A stretch of 64,000 nucleotides of DNA from Litchfieldia stipae (GTDB taxonomy: Bacteria; Bacillota; Bacilli; Bacillales; Bacillaceae_L): NCBI RefSeq assembly GCF_014837155.1, contig NZ_JACYHA010000018.1, forward strand, positions 1 through 64,000, read 5' to 3'. Below the pieces are notes generated by a model. It made no database searches and was not told the origin of the DNA. It saw nothing but the letters and a program-made list of their open reading frames with translations. Numbering within the stretch: position 1 is the stretch's first letter; each line of letters begins with the position of its first letter. The position numbers and the translations under genes were made by a program. This document shows, in pieces, positions 54,307 through 63,580 of the stretch.

Positions 54307-55251
54307 ATGGAGATTATAAATGTAACCACTAAGCCACCGCATGATTTAACATCACTTGTGCTAGTGATTGGAAAATTAGATGGTATTCATAAAGGGCATC
54401 AATTACTTTTACATGAGGCAAAAGAATATATTCAAGAGGATGATATGTTAGCTGTTTGGAGCTTTTCAAAGCATCCACAGTATGTGTTGAATGAGGATCC
54501 AGAATTTGAACATGATCTTACTCCATTAAAGGATAAAGTCTCGATTCTAAAAGAATATGGTGTTCAACGCTTGTATCACGTTGAATTTACAAAGGAATAC
54601 GCTAAGATTCCTGCAGATGAATTTGTCCTTGAGCATTTGAGTCAATTAAATGTGAAAAGACTTATTGTTGGAGAAGACTTCCGTTTTGGTGCAGGGGGTA
54701 GGGCTGGCACAGATGAATTGATCCGTCTCTGTGAAAAAATAAATATACAAGTATCAGTTATTCCTTTTTTTAGAGAAAATGGAATGAAGATAAGCAGCAC
54801 TGATATTCGCTCTTTGATCAGCAATGGCAAAGTTGAGGCCGCACAAGTCCTCCTAAATCGTCGGTATCGTGTGATTGGAGAAGTAATACATGGGAATGCT
54901 TTAGGTAGAGAGCTAGGTTTTCCCACGATCAATTTAGGGAAGCTTGAATCATATGTTCTTCCAAAGCCAGGTGTCTATGTTGGAACTGCGGAGATTTATG
55001 AAGAAGGTATGGTGAGAGAATCCTGGGCCTGCCTGATCAGTGCGGGCTACCGCCCAACGGTTAATGGTGAAGGATATTTAATTGAAGCGCATCTGCTTAA
55101 TTATTCTGGTGATTTGTATGGGAAAACGGTTGCTGTTTCCTTCATCAGATATTTACGGGGTGAAATCAAGTTTGATGGACTTGAGTCACTTATTCATCAA
55201 ATGCAGCAGGATAAAAAAGAGGCAGAGGAAATTTTGGGATTTATAGAGTAA
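54307..55251 (+). CDS. RibF-like riboflavin kinase/FAD synthetase paralogue
   Basis: RibF makes FMN and then FAD from riboflavin. The 314-residue protein has both domains: an N-terminal adenylyltransferase (DGIHKGHQ; GEDFRFG; SSTDIRSLI) and a C-terminal kinase (GNALGRELGFPTINL; KPGVYVG). The usual G-x-FDG-x-H segment is changed to GKLDGIH. The housekeeping ribF is normally next to truB-rpsO, so this is probably a second copy serving the local flavin enzymes. ATG 54307 follows GAGGGAT. Confidence 0.85.
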   Translation: MEIINVTTKPPHDLTSLVLVIGKLDGIHKGHQLLLHEAKEYIQEDDMLAVWSFSKHPQYVLNEDPEFEHDLTPLKDKVSILKEYGVQRLYHVEFTKEYAKIPADEFVLEHLSQLNVKRLIVGEDFRFGAGGRAGTDELIRLCEKINIQVSVIPFFRENGMKISSTDIRSLISNGKVEAAQVLLNRRYRVIGEVIHGNALGRELGFPTINLGKLESYVLPKPGVYVGTAEIYEEGMVRESWACLISAGYRPTVNGEGYLIEAHLLNYSGDLYGKTVAVSFIRYLRGEIKFDGLESLIHQMQQDKKEAEEILGFIE

Positions 55252-55291
55252 ACGTTTTGTAGATTGGATTAATAGAAGGGATCAGTTAGAG

Positions 55292-55537
55292 ATGGGAATT
55301 GTAGTTGTTGAAATATGCGATGGTAGTCTAATTACACAAATCGATGTAGAGGGAATGTTAGAAGACGAATTTCCGGAAGTAGCAGTATTAACAAGCGATT
55401 GCTTATCTTTCTGTGGAATGTGCGCGAAATTACCATATGCTATTGTAAATGGAAAACGAATCTTTGCAAAGACAACTGAAGAGTGTTTGGACAAAATCAA
55501 GAAACAAATTCAAGCTGAATTAGATTTCTATGCATAA
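55292..55537 (+). CDS. DUF1450 (YuzB-like) protein
   Basis: The 81-residue protein has a CLSFCGMCAKLPYA segment, three close cysteines typical of the DUF1450/YuzB family, which may bind a metal or Fe-S cluster in a thioredoxin-like fold. The function is not known. It sits between the RibF paralogue and an FMN reductase gene, 40 bp and 48 bp away. Confidence 0.85.
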   Translation: MGIVVVEICDGSLITQIDVEGMLEDEFPEVAVLTSDCLSFCGMCAKLPYAIVNGKRIFAKTTEECLDKIKKQIQAELDFYA

Positions 55538-55585
55538 TCGTTTTAGAATTTCTACAGTTCTCCATTTAACAAAGGAGGTTTTCTA

Positions 55586-56125
55586 GTGAAACTAGTAGGA
55601 GTATCTGGTTCATTAATCGGAGCGAAAACATCAAAGATTGTATTTGAAGTGTTACAAGCTGCAAAACGAATTGATTCAAGCATTGAAATAGAATTAATCG
55701 ATTTGAAGGAGTATGATGTGGAGTTTGTTCGTGGAACCCCTCTTTCATATTATAATGATGACACTGTATCAGTCGTAAATAAGATTATATCTGCTGATAT
55801 ACTGGTATTTGGGACACCGATTTATCAGGCCTCGATAACAGGAGCGTTAAAGAATTTGCTTGATCACATTCCAACAGATGCTTTTAAATCAAAAGTGACT
55901 GGAATTGTGTCAACGGGTGGTTCAGACAAACATTTTCTTGTATCTGATTTTCAACTCAGACCAATCCTTACCTTCTTAAAGGGAGTCGTGCCAACAGGAA
56001 ATGTTTTTATCCACAATGATGCATTCAATGACGAAAATGAAATAACAGATAAAGACATCGAAAGTCGGATTCAGAAACTGGCTGAGGAAATGCTAGTTTT
56101 ACAAAGTGGACTGAATGGAAAATAA
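55586..56125 (+). CDS. Second NADPH-dependent FMN reductase
   Basis: The 179-residue flavodoxin-like protein starts at GTG behind AAAGGAGG. SGSLIGAKTSK near residue 7 and FGTPIYQASITGALKNLLDHIP match the reductase at 51078-51644. No oxygenase follows it directly, so it may share the LLM enzyme or serve another acceptor. Confidence 0.87.
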   Translation: MKLVGVSGSLIGAKTSKIVFEVLQAAKRIDSSIEIELIDLKEYDVEFVRGTPLSYYNDDTVSVVNKIISADILVFGTPIYQASITGALKNLLDHIPTDAFKSKVTGIVSTGGSDKHFLVSDFQLRPILTFLKGVVPTGNVFIHNDAFNDENEITDKDIESRIQKLAEEMLVLQSGLNGK

Positions 56126-56126
56126 G

Positions 56127-56181
56127 GCCTGAGCATGGATGAATGCCCTTTTGTGGATGACATCTATGTTCGGGCTTTTTT
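56127..56181 (+). terminator. Terminator after the second FMN reductase gene
   Basis: A 15-bp stem, GCCTGAGCATGGATG with CATCTATGTTCGGGC (G-T pairs), is followed by seven T. Confidence 0.75.
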
Positions 56182-56267
56182 TGTAATTCCCATAACAATG
56201 AATTTCTGTCAAAATAGATATGACACACAAAATAATAGATTCCTACATTCAATTTGGAGGTTGAAAA

Positions 56268-57326
56268 ATGAGTAGACGTTTCTTAAATGGCGTAGATATT
56301 TCATTTGTTGATGAGATTGAGACAGAGGGCGGGAAATTCTATGATAATAATAAAGAAGTAGATGTAATCGCTTTATTAAAGCTATCTGGTGTGAATTCAA
56401 TCCGCTTGCGGCTTTGGAACGAACCTACAGGTGGCTATTGTAATTTAGAGAGAACGATACAAGTTGCAAAGCGAATCAAAGAGAATGGCTTACATTTTTT
56501 ACTAGATTTCCACTATTCGGACTACTGGGCAGATCCAGGGAAGCAAACAAAACCGAAGGATTGGGCAAACCTATCTTTTACTGAATTAACTGAAGCTGTA
56601 CATACCTTTACAAAGGACACCATTCAAACTCTTAAAAGTGAAGCTGTCTTACCTGATATGGTTCAAATAGGGAATGAAATCATTAACGGAATGCTTTGGG
56701 ATGAAGGAAGAGTCATGGAAGACGGCTTTGATAACGATAAGCAGTGGGAGAATTTAGCTCGATTGATAAAAGCGGGGTTGTCTGGTCTGCATGATGCTTT
56801 AACTTCTGAGGATCATGTTGAAACAATGATTCATATTGATCGCGGTGGTGACAATAAAAACAGTCGAAAGTTTTTCGATAAGATTCATCAGCTAGACGTT
56901 ACATATGATGTGATTGGTCTTTCCTTTTATCCATGGTGGCATGGAACGATGAGTGATTTAGAGGAGAATCTAAACGATCTAGCTACCCGATATGAAAAAG
57001 ATATTGTGGTAGTGGAAGTTGCATATCCTTGGACATTAGCATCTGCTGATCCTAGTGTTGAGAATATTTTTAACTCAGAGGAACAATTAATCGATGGTTA
57101 TCCAGCGACAGTCGAGGGACAATCAGCGTATTTAAAGGATTTAATTAAGATCATTAAGAATACGCCAAATCAACATGGGGTAGGGGTGTATTATTGGGAG
57201 CCTTGTTGGATTCCGTCAAAGAAAGAATGGTCAGTTGGCCATGACAATGGATGGGCAAACCTAACGTTATTTGATTTTGATGGAAATAAATTAGATTCTT
57301 TAGATGTATTTAAAGAAGATAAATAG
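56268..57326 (+). CDS. GH53 endo-beta-1,4-galactanase, cytosolic
   Basis: The 352-residue protein has the GH53 pattern FLNGVDISFVDEIE, SIRLRLWNEP, LDFHYSDYWADPGKQTKP, the acid/base Glu in QIGNEI and the nucleophile Glu in VVEVAYPW. It cuts beta-1,4-galactan. Most GH53 enzymes are secreted; this one has no signal peptide, so it would act on imported galacto-oligosaccharides. GGAGG precedes the ATG. Confidence 0.9.
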   Translation: MSRRFLNGVDISFVDEIETEGGKFYDNNKEVDVIALLKLSGVNSIRLRLWNEPTGGYCNLERTIQVAKRIKENGLHFLLDFHYSDYWADPGKQTKPKDWANLSFTELTEAVHTFTKDTIQTLKSEAVLPDMVQIGNEIINGMLWDEGRVMEDGFDNDKQWENLARLIKAGLSGLHDALTSEDHVETMIHIDRGGDNKNSRKFFDKIHQLDVTYDVIGLSFYPWWHGTMSDLEENLNDLATRYEKDIVVVEVAYPWTLASADPSVENIFNSEEQLIDGYPATVEGQSAYLKDLIKIIKNTPNQHGVGVYYWEPCWIPSKKEWSVGHDNGWANLTLFDFDGNKLDSLDVFKEDK

Positions 57327-57340
57327 CATGAAAATAAGTA

Positions 57341-57554
57341 AAGGCTGTTCCCCATAAAATGTTGCTAATGACGTCGCAGCCTGAATACACTCCTCGTCCT
57401 GTGGGGTGACCGGTGAATCTCCTCGTCGTAATGCTCCTGCGGGGTCTCACTTTGCTCACGCATCCCACGGGAGTCTCCATGTAGTCAGGCTGCTAGAGAC
57501 CACGTTTTCTCTATATTTAAGTCTAATGCAACAATCTTCTAGAAAACAGACTAA
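57341..57554. repeat. Dispersed fold-back repeat, 214-bp copy
   Basis: It has AAGGCTGTT at the left and GAAAACAG at the right, with GCAGCCTGAATACAC and TGTAGTCAGGCTGC as inner arms. The middle carries an extra GTGACC...GGGGTCTCAC section not in the copy at 48436. Confidence 0.82.
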
Positions 57555-57558
57555 GTAA

Positions 57559-57590
57559 AACACCCTAGGCAACTAGGGTGTTGTTGTATT
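57559..57590. terminator. Bidirectional terminator
   Basis: Perfect 10-bp stem AACACCCTAG/CTAGGGTGTT with a 4-nt loop, ahead of the stop of the SufR-like gene. Confidence 0.8.
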
Positions 57591-57599
57591 CTACTTATA

Positions 57600-58232
57600 C
57601 TAAGCTAAATCAAAGATGAACTTACAATGGTCATCGCCTTCTGTTTTGCAGCAGATTCTGCGGACATTGTCAGTTTCAAGGACATTTTTAAACATATTGG
57701 TTTCACATCGACAAGCCATTTTGAATTCCTGTGCGACTGAGTCAATGGGACAGTTATATTCAATTAGTTCGAAGGATTTTTCATCTAATTGATTGACACT
57801 TGCCATATATCCTTTTTCATTTTGGATCTGTGCGATTTTATTTATTTTTTCAGTGATAGATGACGAGTGTTGAATACGATTTCTATATTCCTGAGTAAGG
57901 CGATCTTCCCTTTTCTTGAACAGAAGCTCTACAGACTCTTCACCGTGAATTTCTTTAATATCCTTAAGGAAATCAAGTGTAATGCTTTCATAGTTTCTGG
58001 GGAAAAGATTTTCTCCTTTTTCAGTCAAAGAGTATTTTTGTAGGGGACGGCCCATAGGCTGTTTGATCTCTATCGATTTAATTAAGTCGTCTTTTTCTAG
58101 AATGGCGAGATGCTTTCTAACGGCCATATGAGTAATATGAAGATGCCCAATAAGATCACTTACTGACAAAGAAACTTCTTTTTTAAGTAGCTCTAGTATA
58201 TGATCCCTCGGACTTACTTTATTTTTAGTCAT
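57600..58232 (-). CDS. SufR-like winged-helix regulator with cysteine cluster
   Basis: The 210-residue protein has an N-terminal winged helix (LELLKKEVSLSVSDLIGHLHITHMAVRKHLAILEKDDLI) and a C-terminal domain with NCPID, CRCETN, ICC and HCKF. That is the cysteine pattern of SufR-type regulators, which hold an Fe-S cluster. ATG 58232 follows AGAGAGGTGA; the earlier ATG at 58292 has no site. A dyad upstream (58314-58337) recurs before zwf. Confidence 0.85.
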   Translation of the reverse strand: MTKNKVSPRDHILELLKKEVSLSVSDLIGHLHITHMAVRKHLAILEKDDLIKSIEIKQPMGRPLQKYSLTEKGENLFPRNYESITLDFLKDIKEIHGEESVELLFKKREDRLTQEYRNRIQHSSSITEKINKIAQIQNEKGYMASVNQLDEKSFELIEYNCPIDSVAQEFKMACRCETNMFKNVLETDNVRRICCKTEGDDHCKFIFDLA

Positions 58233-58313
58233 ACTATTCACCTCTCTTCTTTGAAAATAAAAAAAGTGTCGATAAAAGCGGCACTTATTCAAGGACTCTC
58301 TATTGATTTATAA

Positions 58314-58337
58314 ATATTATACCAAAAAGTATAATAT
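58314..58337. promoter_or_regulatory. Dyad upstream of the SufR-like gene
   Basis: ATATTATAC-N6-GTATAATAT is a perfect 9-bp-arm dyad, 82 bp before the start codon. It shares the core TTATAC-N6-GTATAA with the zwf upstream site, so it is a candidate autoregulatory operator. Confidence 0.6.
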
Positions 58338-58365
58338 ATTGGAAAGAAGATGCTCAAGTAAATAG

Positions 58366-58404
58366 AAAGAGCCCCCACAGGAGGGTTCAGCTCCAGTGGA
58401 GGCT
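58366..58404 (-). terminator. Terminator of the HPr kinase-like gene
   Basis: On the minus strand AGCCTCCAC pairs with GTGGGGGCT (one mismatch), followed by a T-rich tail. Confidence 0.65.
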
Positions 58405-58416
58405 TGGGGAAGAGAT

Positions 58417-59340
58417 CTAGTCTAAGAACTCTGGCTCAAGCCGCTTCATAAATTCCTCGGCAGCACTGTAGCCTTGCTGCTTCAGGAGCCAGTTATTAGC
58501 AGCTGCTTCGATTAATCCGGCGACATCACGCCCTGGTTGCAGCTGGATTTCAATATGAGGAATTTGAACGTCCATATATTCAGTGAATTTGGCCTCATGT
58601 TCTAACTCATTATTGAGAGAATCCTTCTCCCATTTTGTTAATTCAATATCTAGTGCAATCCTTGTTTCATCCTGGAATGCCTTTCTACCATACAAACGCA
58701 CGACATTAATAAGGCCGATACTGCGTAATGAGATGAATTCCTTCGTTTTTTCGTCATGGGTACCAAGTATGGTTCGTGGACTAAGCTTTTTTAAGACGAC
58801 AATATCATCAGCGACTAGCCTATGCCCTCTCCCTATTAACGTGTGTGCGATTTCGCTTTTACCAACACCAGATTTTCCTCGAATTAAGATCCCCATTCCA
58901 TATACATTGATGCAAACGCCGTGTATGGCTATTTCAGGAGCTAGTTTTTTTACCATAAATTCATCAAGCTTAGTGATAAATTCAGATGTTGATTGAGGTT
59001 CTTCTGTACATAACAGAGGGATACCTTCTTCTATACAGTATTGTGTTAAATAGGTGAGACCTTCTTGACCAGCCGTAACGATAAAACAAGGAGGATGGTA
59101 TTTCACAATATTACTTATTCTTAGTTGACGTTCCTCTAAACTTAATTTATGTAAATATGTGATCTCTTTTCGTCCGAGTATTTGAATTCGTTCAGTCGGG
59201 AAAAAGTCAAAGTGACCAACAAATTCCAAACCAGGGCGATGTGAACGAGGTTGAATTATTTCTTGTTGTAATTGCTTCTCTCCACATAAGACCTTCAATG
59301 AAAAACGTTGAACGATATGTTCGACTATAAGTGTTTTCAA
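58417..59340 (-). CDS. HPr kinase/phosphorylase paralogue
   Basis: HprK phosphorylates HPr at Ser46 to set carbon catabolite repression. The 307-residue protein keeps IHGVCINVYGMGILI, Walker A GKSGVGKS and HRLVADD. The C-terminal family signature, normally EIRGLGIINV, reads SLRSIGLINV here. It is alone, not with lgt and ppaX as the housekeeping hprK is. TTG 59340 gives the usual N-terminus but is 12 nt from AAAGGAG; an ATG at 59370 would add ten residues. It may act on a different target or have lost one activity. Confidence 0.8.
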   Translation of the reverse strand: MKTLIVEHIVQRFSLKVLCGEKQLQQEIIQPRSHRPGLEFVGHFDFFPTERIQILGRKEITYLHKLSLEERQLRISNIVKYHPPCFIVTAGQEGLTYLTQYCIEEGIPLLCTEEPQSTSEFITKLDEFMVKKLAPEIAIHGVCINVYGMGILIRGKSGVGKSEIAHTLIGRGHRLVADDIVVLKKLSPRTILGTHDEKTKEFISLRSIGLINVVRLYGRKAFQDETRIALDIELTKWEKDSLNNELEHEAKFTEYMDVQIPHIEIQLQPGRDVAGLIEAAANNWLLKQQGYSAAEEFMKRLEPEFLD

Positions 59341-59468
59341 GCTTATGATACACTCCTTTCCACGAGACATGCTTTTGTCAATATAGTTGAGAATCGGTAT
59401 GTTGTTAATCTTATTTAATCATATATGATATTTATCGTAGATGAACTACAATATGTTAATTTTCAATG

Positions 59469-59530
59469 AAAAATGTTACTTTATAAAGCCACAACATGAG
59501 TACACTCCGCGTCTGTGGAAGTCAAAGTGC
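59469..59530 (+). repeat. Dispersed fold-back repeat, 5' fragment
   Basis: AAAATGTTAC, AAAGCCACA, then GAGTACACTCCGCGTCTGTG match the left halves of the other copies. It abuts the end of the DUF4317 gene. Confidence 0.6.
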
Positions 59531-59535
59531 AGCGT

Positions 59536-60708
59536 CTAATTCTCACCAAATGCCTCAGGAATCATGGTGAAGCCCTCAATGACGGTGTCTTCTTCAACTT
59601 CAATCATTAGATATCTCTTGCCACTGAACTGAACTTGCTTCACATATCTTAGATCTGGTGGGCTTATTGAGATGTTTGCTATTTTGGTACTAATTTTGAT
59701 CGATTTTGATGAGAATTTTGGGACCACGCTTGCTGCTTTAATCTCATATTTGTCATCATCAATGATTTTTTGAAAGGCGGATTCTACCTTTTCTTGATTA
59801 ACATCTTCAATTCCACTCATCTTTAATACACGTTCAACATCCTTTGTAGCTAATGTTGGTTGTTCTTCCTCTTCATTCTCTACGATCATCCGGTGAATTT
59901 CTTCATACACATTGGTGAGAGTAGAGGTATTTAACTGATCACCTGTCACGTCCTTAATAATTTCCTCAAAAACGATTTTATCATCCATCGCGGTCATTGT
60001 TTCTTCGCCATTAAGTACATCCTCAATGAATTGGTGATCAGGCTCGTGGACTTTCCCAGCAGAATAGAGAATGTGGTTCACGTCAGCTGCATGATCGGAG
60101 AAGCAAGGGAAAAGAAATCCGCCAATCGGAGCATTAAGGTTAATAATAGGATCTACCACGAAATTATATTTGAACTCTCGTTGAACATAGTCAAATAGCA
60201 ACTCTTTTTTTGGTTCCTGCGTGTTATTTATACTACATAGTATAAAGGGGTGTGAGTAGACGGTATCACGTTCACTTTGCTCAGCCTCTTCATTTCTACG
60301 CTTTGTTGGCTTTAAATATTCTGCTTTAATAAATGTCACAACTATATCTTTTTCGTACTGTCGATTCAACAGCATTTTTTCAACAATCTTCAGCATTTGC
60401 TCGATCCAATCATCAATCTCACTAGTAAGTAAGCCTTGATGCAGTATAAGCTGACTGTTATTTTCAACATCACGTTGAAACTTCAATTCGAACAGCTTCT
60501 CATCTAATTGACCTGCAAGTAATTTCTTGAAATTCGTCATAAATAGCTCTTGTTGATCTTGATCTAGCATTTCGAAAGGCTGACTTTGGTGATGATAGAT
60601 CTCACTTGTTTCCTTCATAATGTATACGTTAAAGATGTCGGAGATTTTTAGTAAATCATTATTTATTTTGAATTGTTTTCGAATGTGTGCGATGTCTTTT
60701 TTGTTCAC
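59536..60708 (-). CDS. DUF4317 protein
   Basis: The 390-residue soluble protein begins NKKDIAHIRKQFKINNDLLKISDIFNVYI, the characteristic start of DUF4317, a family of unknown function found in Firmicutes. No membrane segment or known motif is visible. Downstream is a degenerate intergenic repeat, upstream a terminator for the BCCT gene. Confidence 0.8.
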   Translation of the reverse strand: MNKKDIAHIRKQFKINNDLLKISDIFNVYIMKETSEIYHHQSQPFEMLDQDQQELFMTNFKKLLAGQLDEKLFELKFQRDVENNSQLILHQGLLTSEIDDWIEQMLKIVEKMLLNRQYEKDIVVTFIKAEYLKPTKRRNEEAEQSERDTVYSHPFILCSINNTQEPKKELLFDYVQREFKYNFVVDPIINLNAPIGGFLFPCFSDHAADVNHILYSAGKVHEPDHQFIEDVLNGEETMTAMDDKIVFEEIIKDVTGDQLNTSTLTNVYEEIHRMIVENEEEEQPTLATKDVERVLKMSGIEDVNQEKVESAFQKIIDDDKYEIKAASVVPKFSSKSIKISTKIANISISPPDLRYVKQVQFSGKRYLMIEVEEDTVIEGFTMIPEAFGEN

Positions 60709-60761
60709 GATTTCCTACACTCCTAAATTTCCCGAATTTGCCTCCTTTATTTTAACATAGA

Positions 60762-60797
60762 TAAAAAAAGAACCCTACTCATGAAACGAGTAAGGTT
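60762..60797 (-). terminator. Terminator of the BCCT gene
   Basis: On the minus strand AACCTTACTC pairs with GAGTAGGGTT, followed by seven T. Confidence 0.87.
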
Positions 60798-60803
60798 TGA
60801 AAC

Positions 60804-62318
60804 TTAAGCTTTTTTCTCTTTTCTTTTTGGCTTGAAATAAAGGCCAAGCTCTTTCTTCTCTTTGGTTAAAGAACGGTAAAGAGAAAGCATCATGAATAGT
60901 ATAATGAATGAAAAAGGAAAAGCAGCGATGACTAATGCATTCTGGAGTCCTTGTAATCCACCACTATATAGTAAGATTAATGCAACTGTGGACTGAGCAA
61001 TTCCCCATGTTAGCTTAACGTTATTTGGCGGTGTTAATGAACCATAAGTCGTTTGCATTCCAAGCACAAACGTTGCAGAATCAGCAGACGTGATAAAAAA
61101 TGTACTAACTAACAAAATAGCTATAATCGATAAGATGATTGAACCAGGCATATGATTGAAAATAGCAAATAAAACTTCCTCTGTTGCAAATTGAGTTAAA
61201 TCAATTCCGGATTTTTGTGTTTCAATCGCCGAGGTTCCAAATGTAGCGAACCATAAAAAACTGACAAGCGTAGGTAACAATAGGACGCCAATCATAAATT
61301 CACGAATCGTTCTACCGCGTGAAACACGGGCAATAAATATCCCAACAAAAGGTGACCACGAAATCCACCATGCCCAGTAGAAAATCGTCCAACCGTTGAT
61401 CCATGAGCGATGATCTTCATTTAGTGGAGCGATTCGGAAGCTCATGTTGATAATGTTTTGTATGTACCCACCGAGTGAATCTGTGAACATATCTAAAATG
61501 AGAATCGTAGGACCTATAAAGAACATTAATGCAAATAGAATAATCGCTAATACCATATTCGTATTACTTAAATATTTGATCCCTTTACCCAATCCTGTTG
61601 AAGCAGAGATCATAAATAAAACTGTCACTATAGCAATGATGATAAATTGAACCAAGAAATTATTAGGAATTCCAATTAAATATGATAAGCCACCATTAAT
61701 TTGTGCAGCCCCAAAGCCTAAAGTTGTAGCAACCCCAACTACTGTCGCAAATACGGCTAAGACATCAACTACCGTACCTAGTGGACCTTCCATGCTTTTT
61801 CCAAATACAGGCTTAAGTGTCGCAGAAATTAAACCAGGTTCATCTTTTCTGAACTTATAGTAGGCAAGCGCTAATGCAACGATTGCATAGATTGCCCATG
61901 CATGGATTCCCCAGTGGAAAAAGGTATATCTCATGGCTTCCTTATTAGCTGCTGTTGATCCACCTTCAGCTAATGGTGGTGCTAAAAAGTGTGAAAGTGG
62001 TTCTGCAGCTCCCCAGAACACAAGCCCGATACCCATACCTGCACTAAAGAGCATCGCAAACCATGAAGCCTTCGTAAATTCAGGCTCCTCATCTGGTTTT
62101 CCTAGTTTAATTAAGCCAACGGGGCTAAATATAAGAAAGATACAAAAAATCAAGATAATGGTAACTAAAATGAGATAATACCAACCGAATGTTGAAGTAA
62201 TAAAGGCCTGTATATTATCAGTAATTCCTTCAAATCTGTTTGGTGTAATGAATCCAAAAGCAACTGCAACAAAAACAATTGCAAGTGTAATCCAAAACAC
62301 ATTTGATATTTTTTTCAC
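60804..62318 (-). CDS. BCCT-family osmolyte transporter (OpuD-like)
   Basis: The 504-residue protein has 12 membrane helices and the BCCT signatures [28 protein letters not shown] and the aromatic [32 protein letters not shown]. These sodium-coupled carriers import glycine betaine or choline. B. subtilis OpuD is the closest named relative by length and motif. Together with opuA at 44947 it gives this window two betaine uptake systems. Confidence 0.92.
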   Translation of the reverse strand: MKKISNVFWITLAIVFVAVAFGFITPNRFEGITDNIQAFITSTFGWYYLILVTIILIFCIFLIFSPVGLIKLGKPDEEPEFTKASWFAMLFSAGMGIGLVFWGAAEPLSHFLAPPLAEGGSTAANKEAMRYTFFHWGIHAWAIYAIVALALAYYKFRKDEPGLISATLKPVFGKSMEGPLGTVVDVLAVFATVVGVATTLGFGAAQINGGLSYLIGIPNNFLVQFIIIAIVTVLFMISASTGLGKGIKYLSNTNMVLAIILFALMFFIGPTILILDMFTDSLGGYIQNIINMSFRIAPLNEDHRSWINGWTIFYWAWWISWSPFVGIFIARVSRGRTIREFMIGVLLLPTLVSFLWFATFGTSAIETQKSGIDLTQFATEEVLFAIFNHMPGSIILSIIAILLVSTFFITSADSATFVLGMQTTYGSLTPPNNVKLTWGIAQSTVALILLYSGGLQGLQNALVIAAFPFSFIILFMMLSLYRSLTKEKKELGLYFKPKRKEKKA

Positions 62319-62546
62319 TACTCAAGTCCCCCTCTGTAATAGACTTAACATTATATTTCACTGGTATATATTTGTAAAGAAAGACGGTCTATTAGGCTTC
62401 CTTAATACTAACCATATTCACTTCCAAATGTGTAAAAAGAGAGATTAAGTCCATTTAATATGATATGGATTTCATTTGTTAATTATCCCAAAATACTTTT
62501 TTGCTTTTTAATGGCTCAAAGCAAATAGGTTAAGGATCGCGTGTCC

Positions 62547-63455
62547 TTAACCAATATGGAATTCATAATCAATGTGAATTTTTTTTATGAGAAAATCAAC
62601 AAAGTCTTTTAATGCTCCGTCTATTTTTGTCTCTTTTAGAAAAATTAATTGAAACGGTCGACTCATTTGTGGGAGTTCAGTAATTTTGACGATATTTAAT
62701 TGCTTGAAGGTTAATTCTTCTTCAATTGAAAATCTAGGTAGGATGCCAATTCCCATTTCTTTTTTGACCATTTGTTTAACAAGCTCAATATTGTCTGCTT
62801 CTAATACAACATTTGGCTTAACATTAACACTATTAAAAGCGTTGCTAATGAGAGTCCAATCTAGTGAACCACGATTGAAAAGAATGAGGTTTTCCTTTGC
62901 TACTTCTTTGACTGTGACGCTTTCTTTTGCTGCAAACGGATGGTTAGGATAAATGACGAGCACCATTTCATCATCAAATAAATGTATTCGTTCAATTAAT
63001 GGGTGGCTTACGGAGCGCGAAATGCCTATGGTTACTTGATGATTCAATACCATATCAAGAACATTATGTGAATGTCCTGTATGGACCACAAGCTTTACGT
63101 TAGGATATTCTTTATGGAAATCTTTAATCAAAGTGGGTAAGACGTAATTTGTGACGGTTAAGACGGATGAAATTTTCAGATCAATTTCAGTACTGTTTTT
63201 ATTTTGCTGAATAGCAAGAATGCCATCCTGCATGTTTTGTAGAACGGTTTTGGCAAAGGGGAGAAAGGTTTCGCCTTCCTTCGTTAAAATCACGTTTTTT
63301 CCATTACGGTTAAATAATTGGTAGCCAATTTCATTTTCTAATGTTTTAATACGCGCACTTACAGAGGGTTGCGAAATAAAGAGTATTTCGCCTGCTTTGC
63401 TGAAATTACCTGTCAAAGAAACATAAATAAATGCCTCGATTTGCTCTATATTCAT
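62547..63455 (-). CDS. LysR-family regulator divergent from ald
   Basis: The 302-residue protein has the LysR helix-turn-helix (MNIEQIEAFIYVSLTGNFSKAGEILFISQPSVSARIKTLE) and a periplasmic-binding-like effector domain. Its divergence from alanine dehydrogenase suggests it controls ald. A GGTTAAGGA/TCCTTAACC hairpin (62528-62552) covers its stop codon. Confidence 0.9.
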   Translation of the reverse strand: MNIEQIEAFIYVSLTGNFSKAGEILFISQPSVSARIKTLENEIGYQLFNRNGKNVILTKEGETFLPFAKTVLQNMQDGILAIQQNKNSTEIDLKISSVLTVTNYVLPTLIKDFHKEYPNVKLVVHTGHSHNVLDMVLNHQVTIGISRSVSHPLIERIHLFDDEMVLVIYPNHPFAAKESVTVKEVAKENLILFNRGSLDWTLISNAFNSVNVKPNVVLEADNIELVKQMVKKEMGIGILPRFSIEEELTFKQLNIVKITELPQMSRPFQLIFLKETKIDGALKDFVDFLIKKIHIDYEFHIG

Positions 63456-63551
63456 AGAAAAACCCCTTAGTATTAATAATTTGGATAGGTAACATAGAAA
63501 AGTTTGATTGGAATAAATCTTAACAATGAATTAACTTTATATTTAAAATAT

Positions 63552-63566
63552 ATCAAATTATTTGAT
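63552..63566. promoter_or_regulatory. Palindrome before ald
   Basis: ATCAAATTATTTGAT, a 7-bp-arm dyad, lies 15 bp before the ald start between the divergent genes. It could bind the LysR protein, though it lies close to the ribosome site. Confidence 0.35.
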
Positions 63567-63580
63567 TGGAGAGAAGATAG

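Noticed and set aside
62248-62448. 66-codon plus-strand frame over the start of the BCCT gene
   Set aside because: No ribosome site or family likeness; it is the shadow of the transporter gene and its upstream region.
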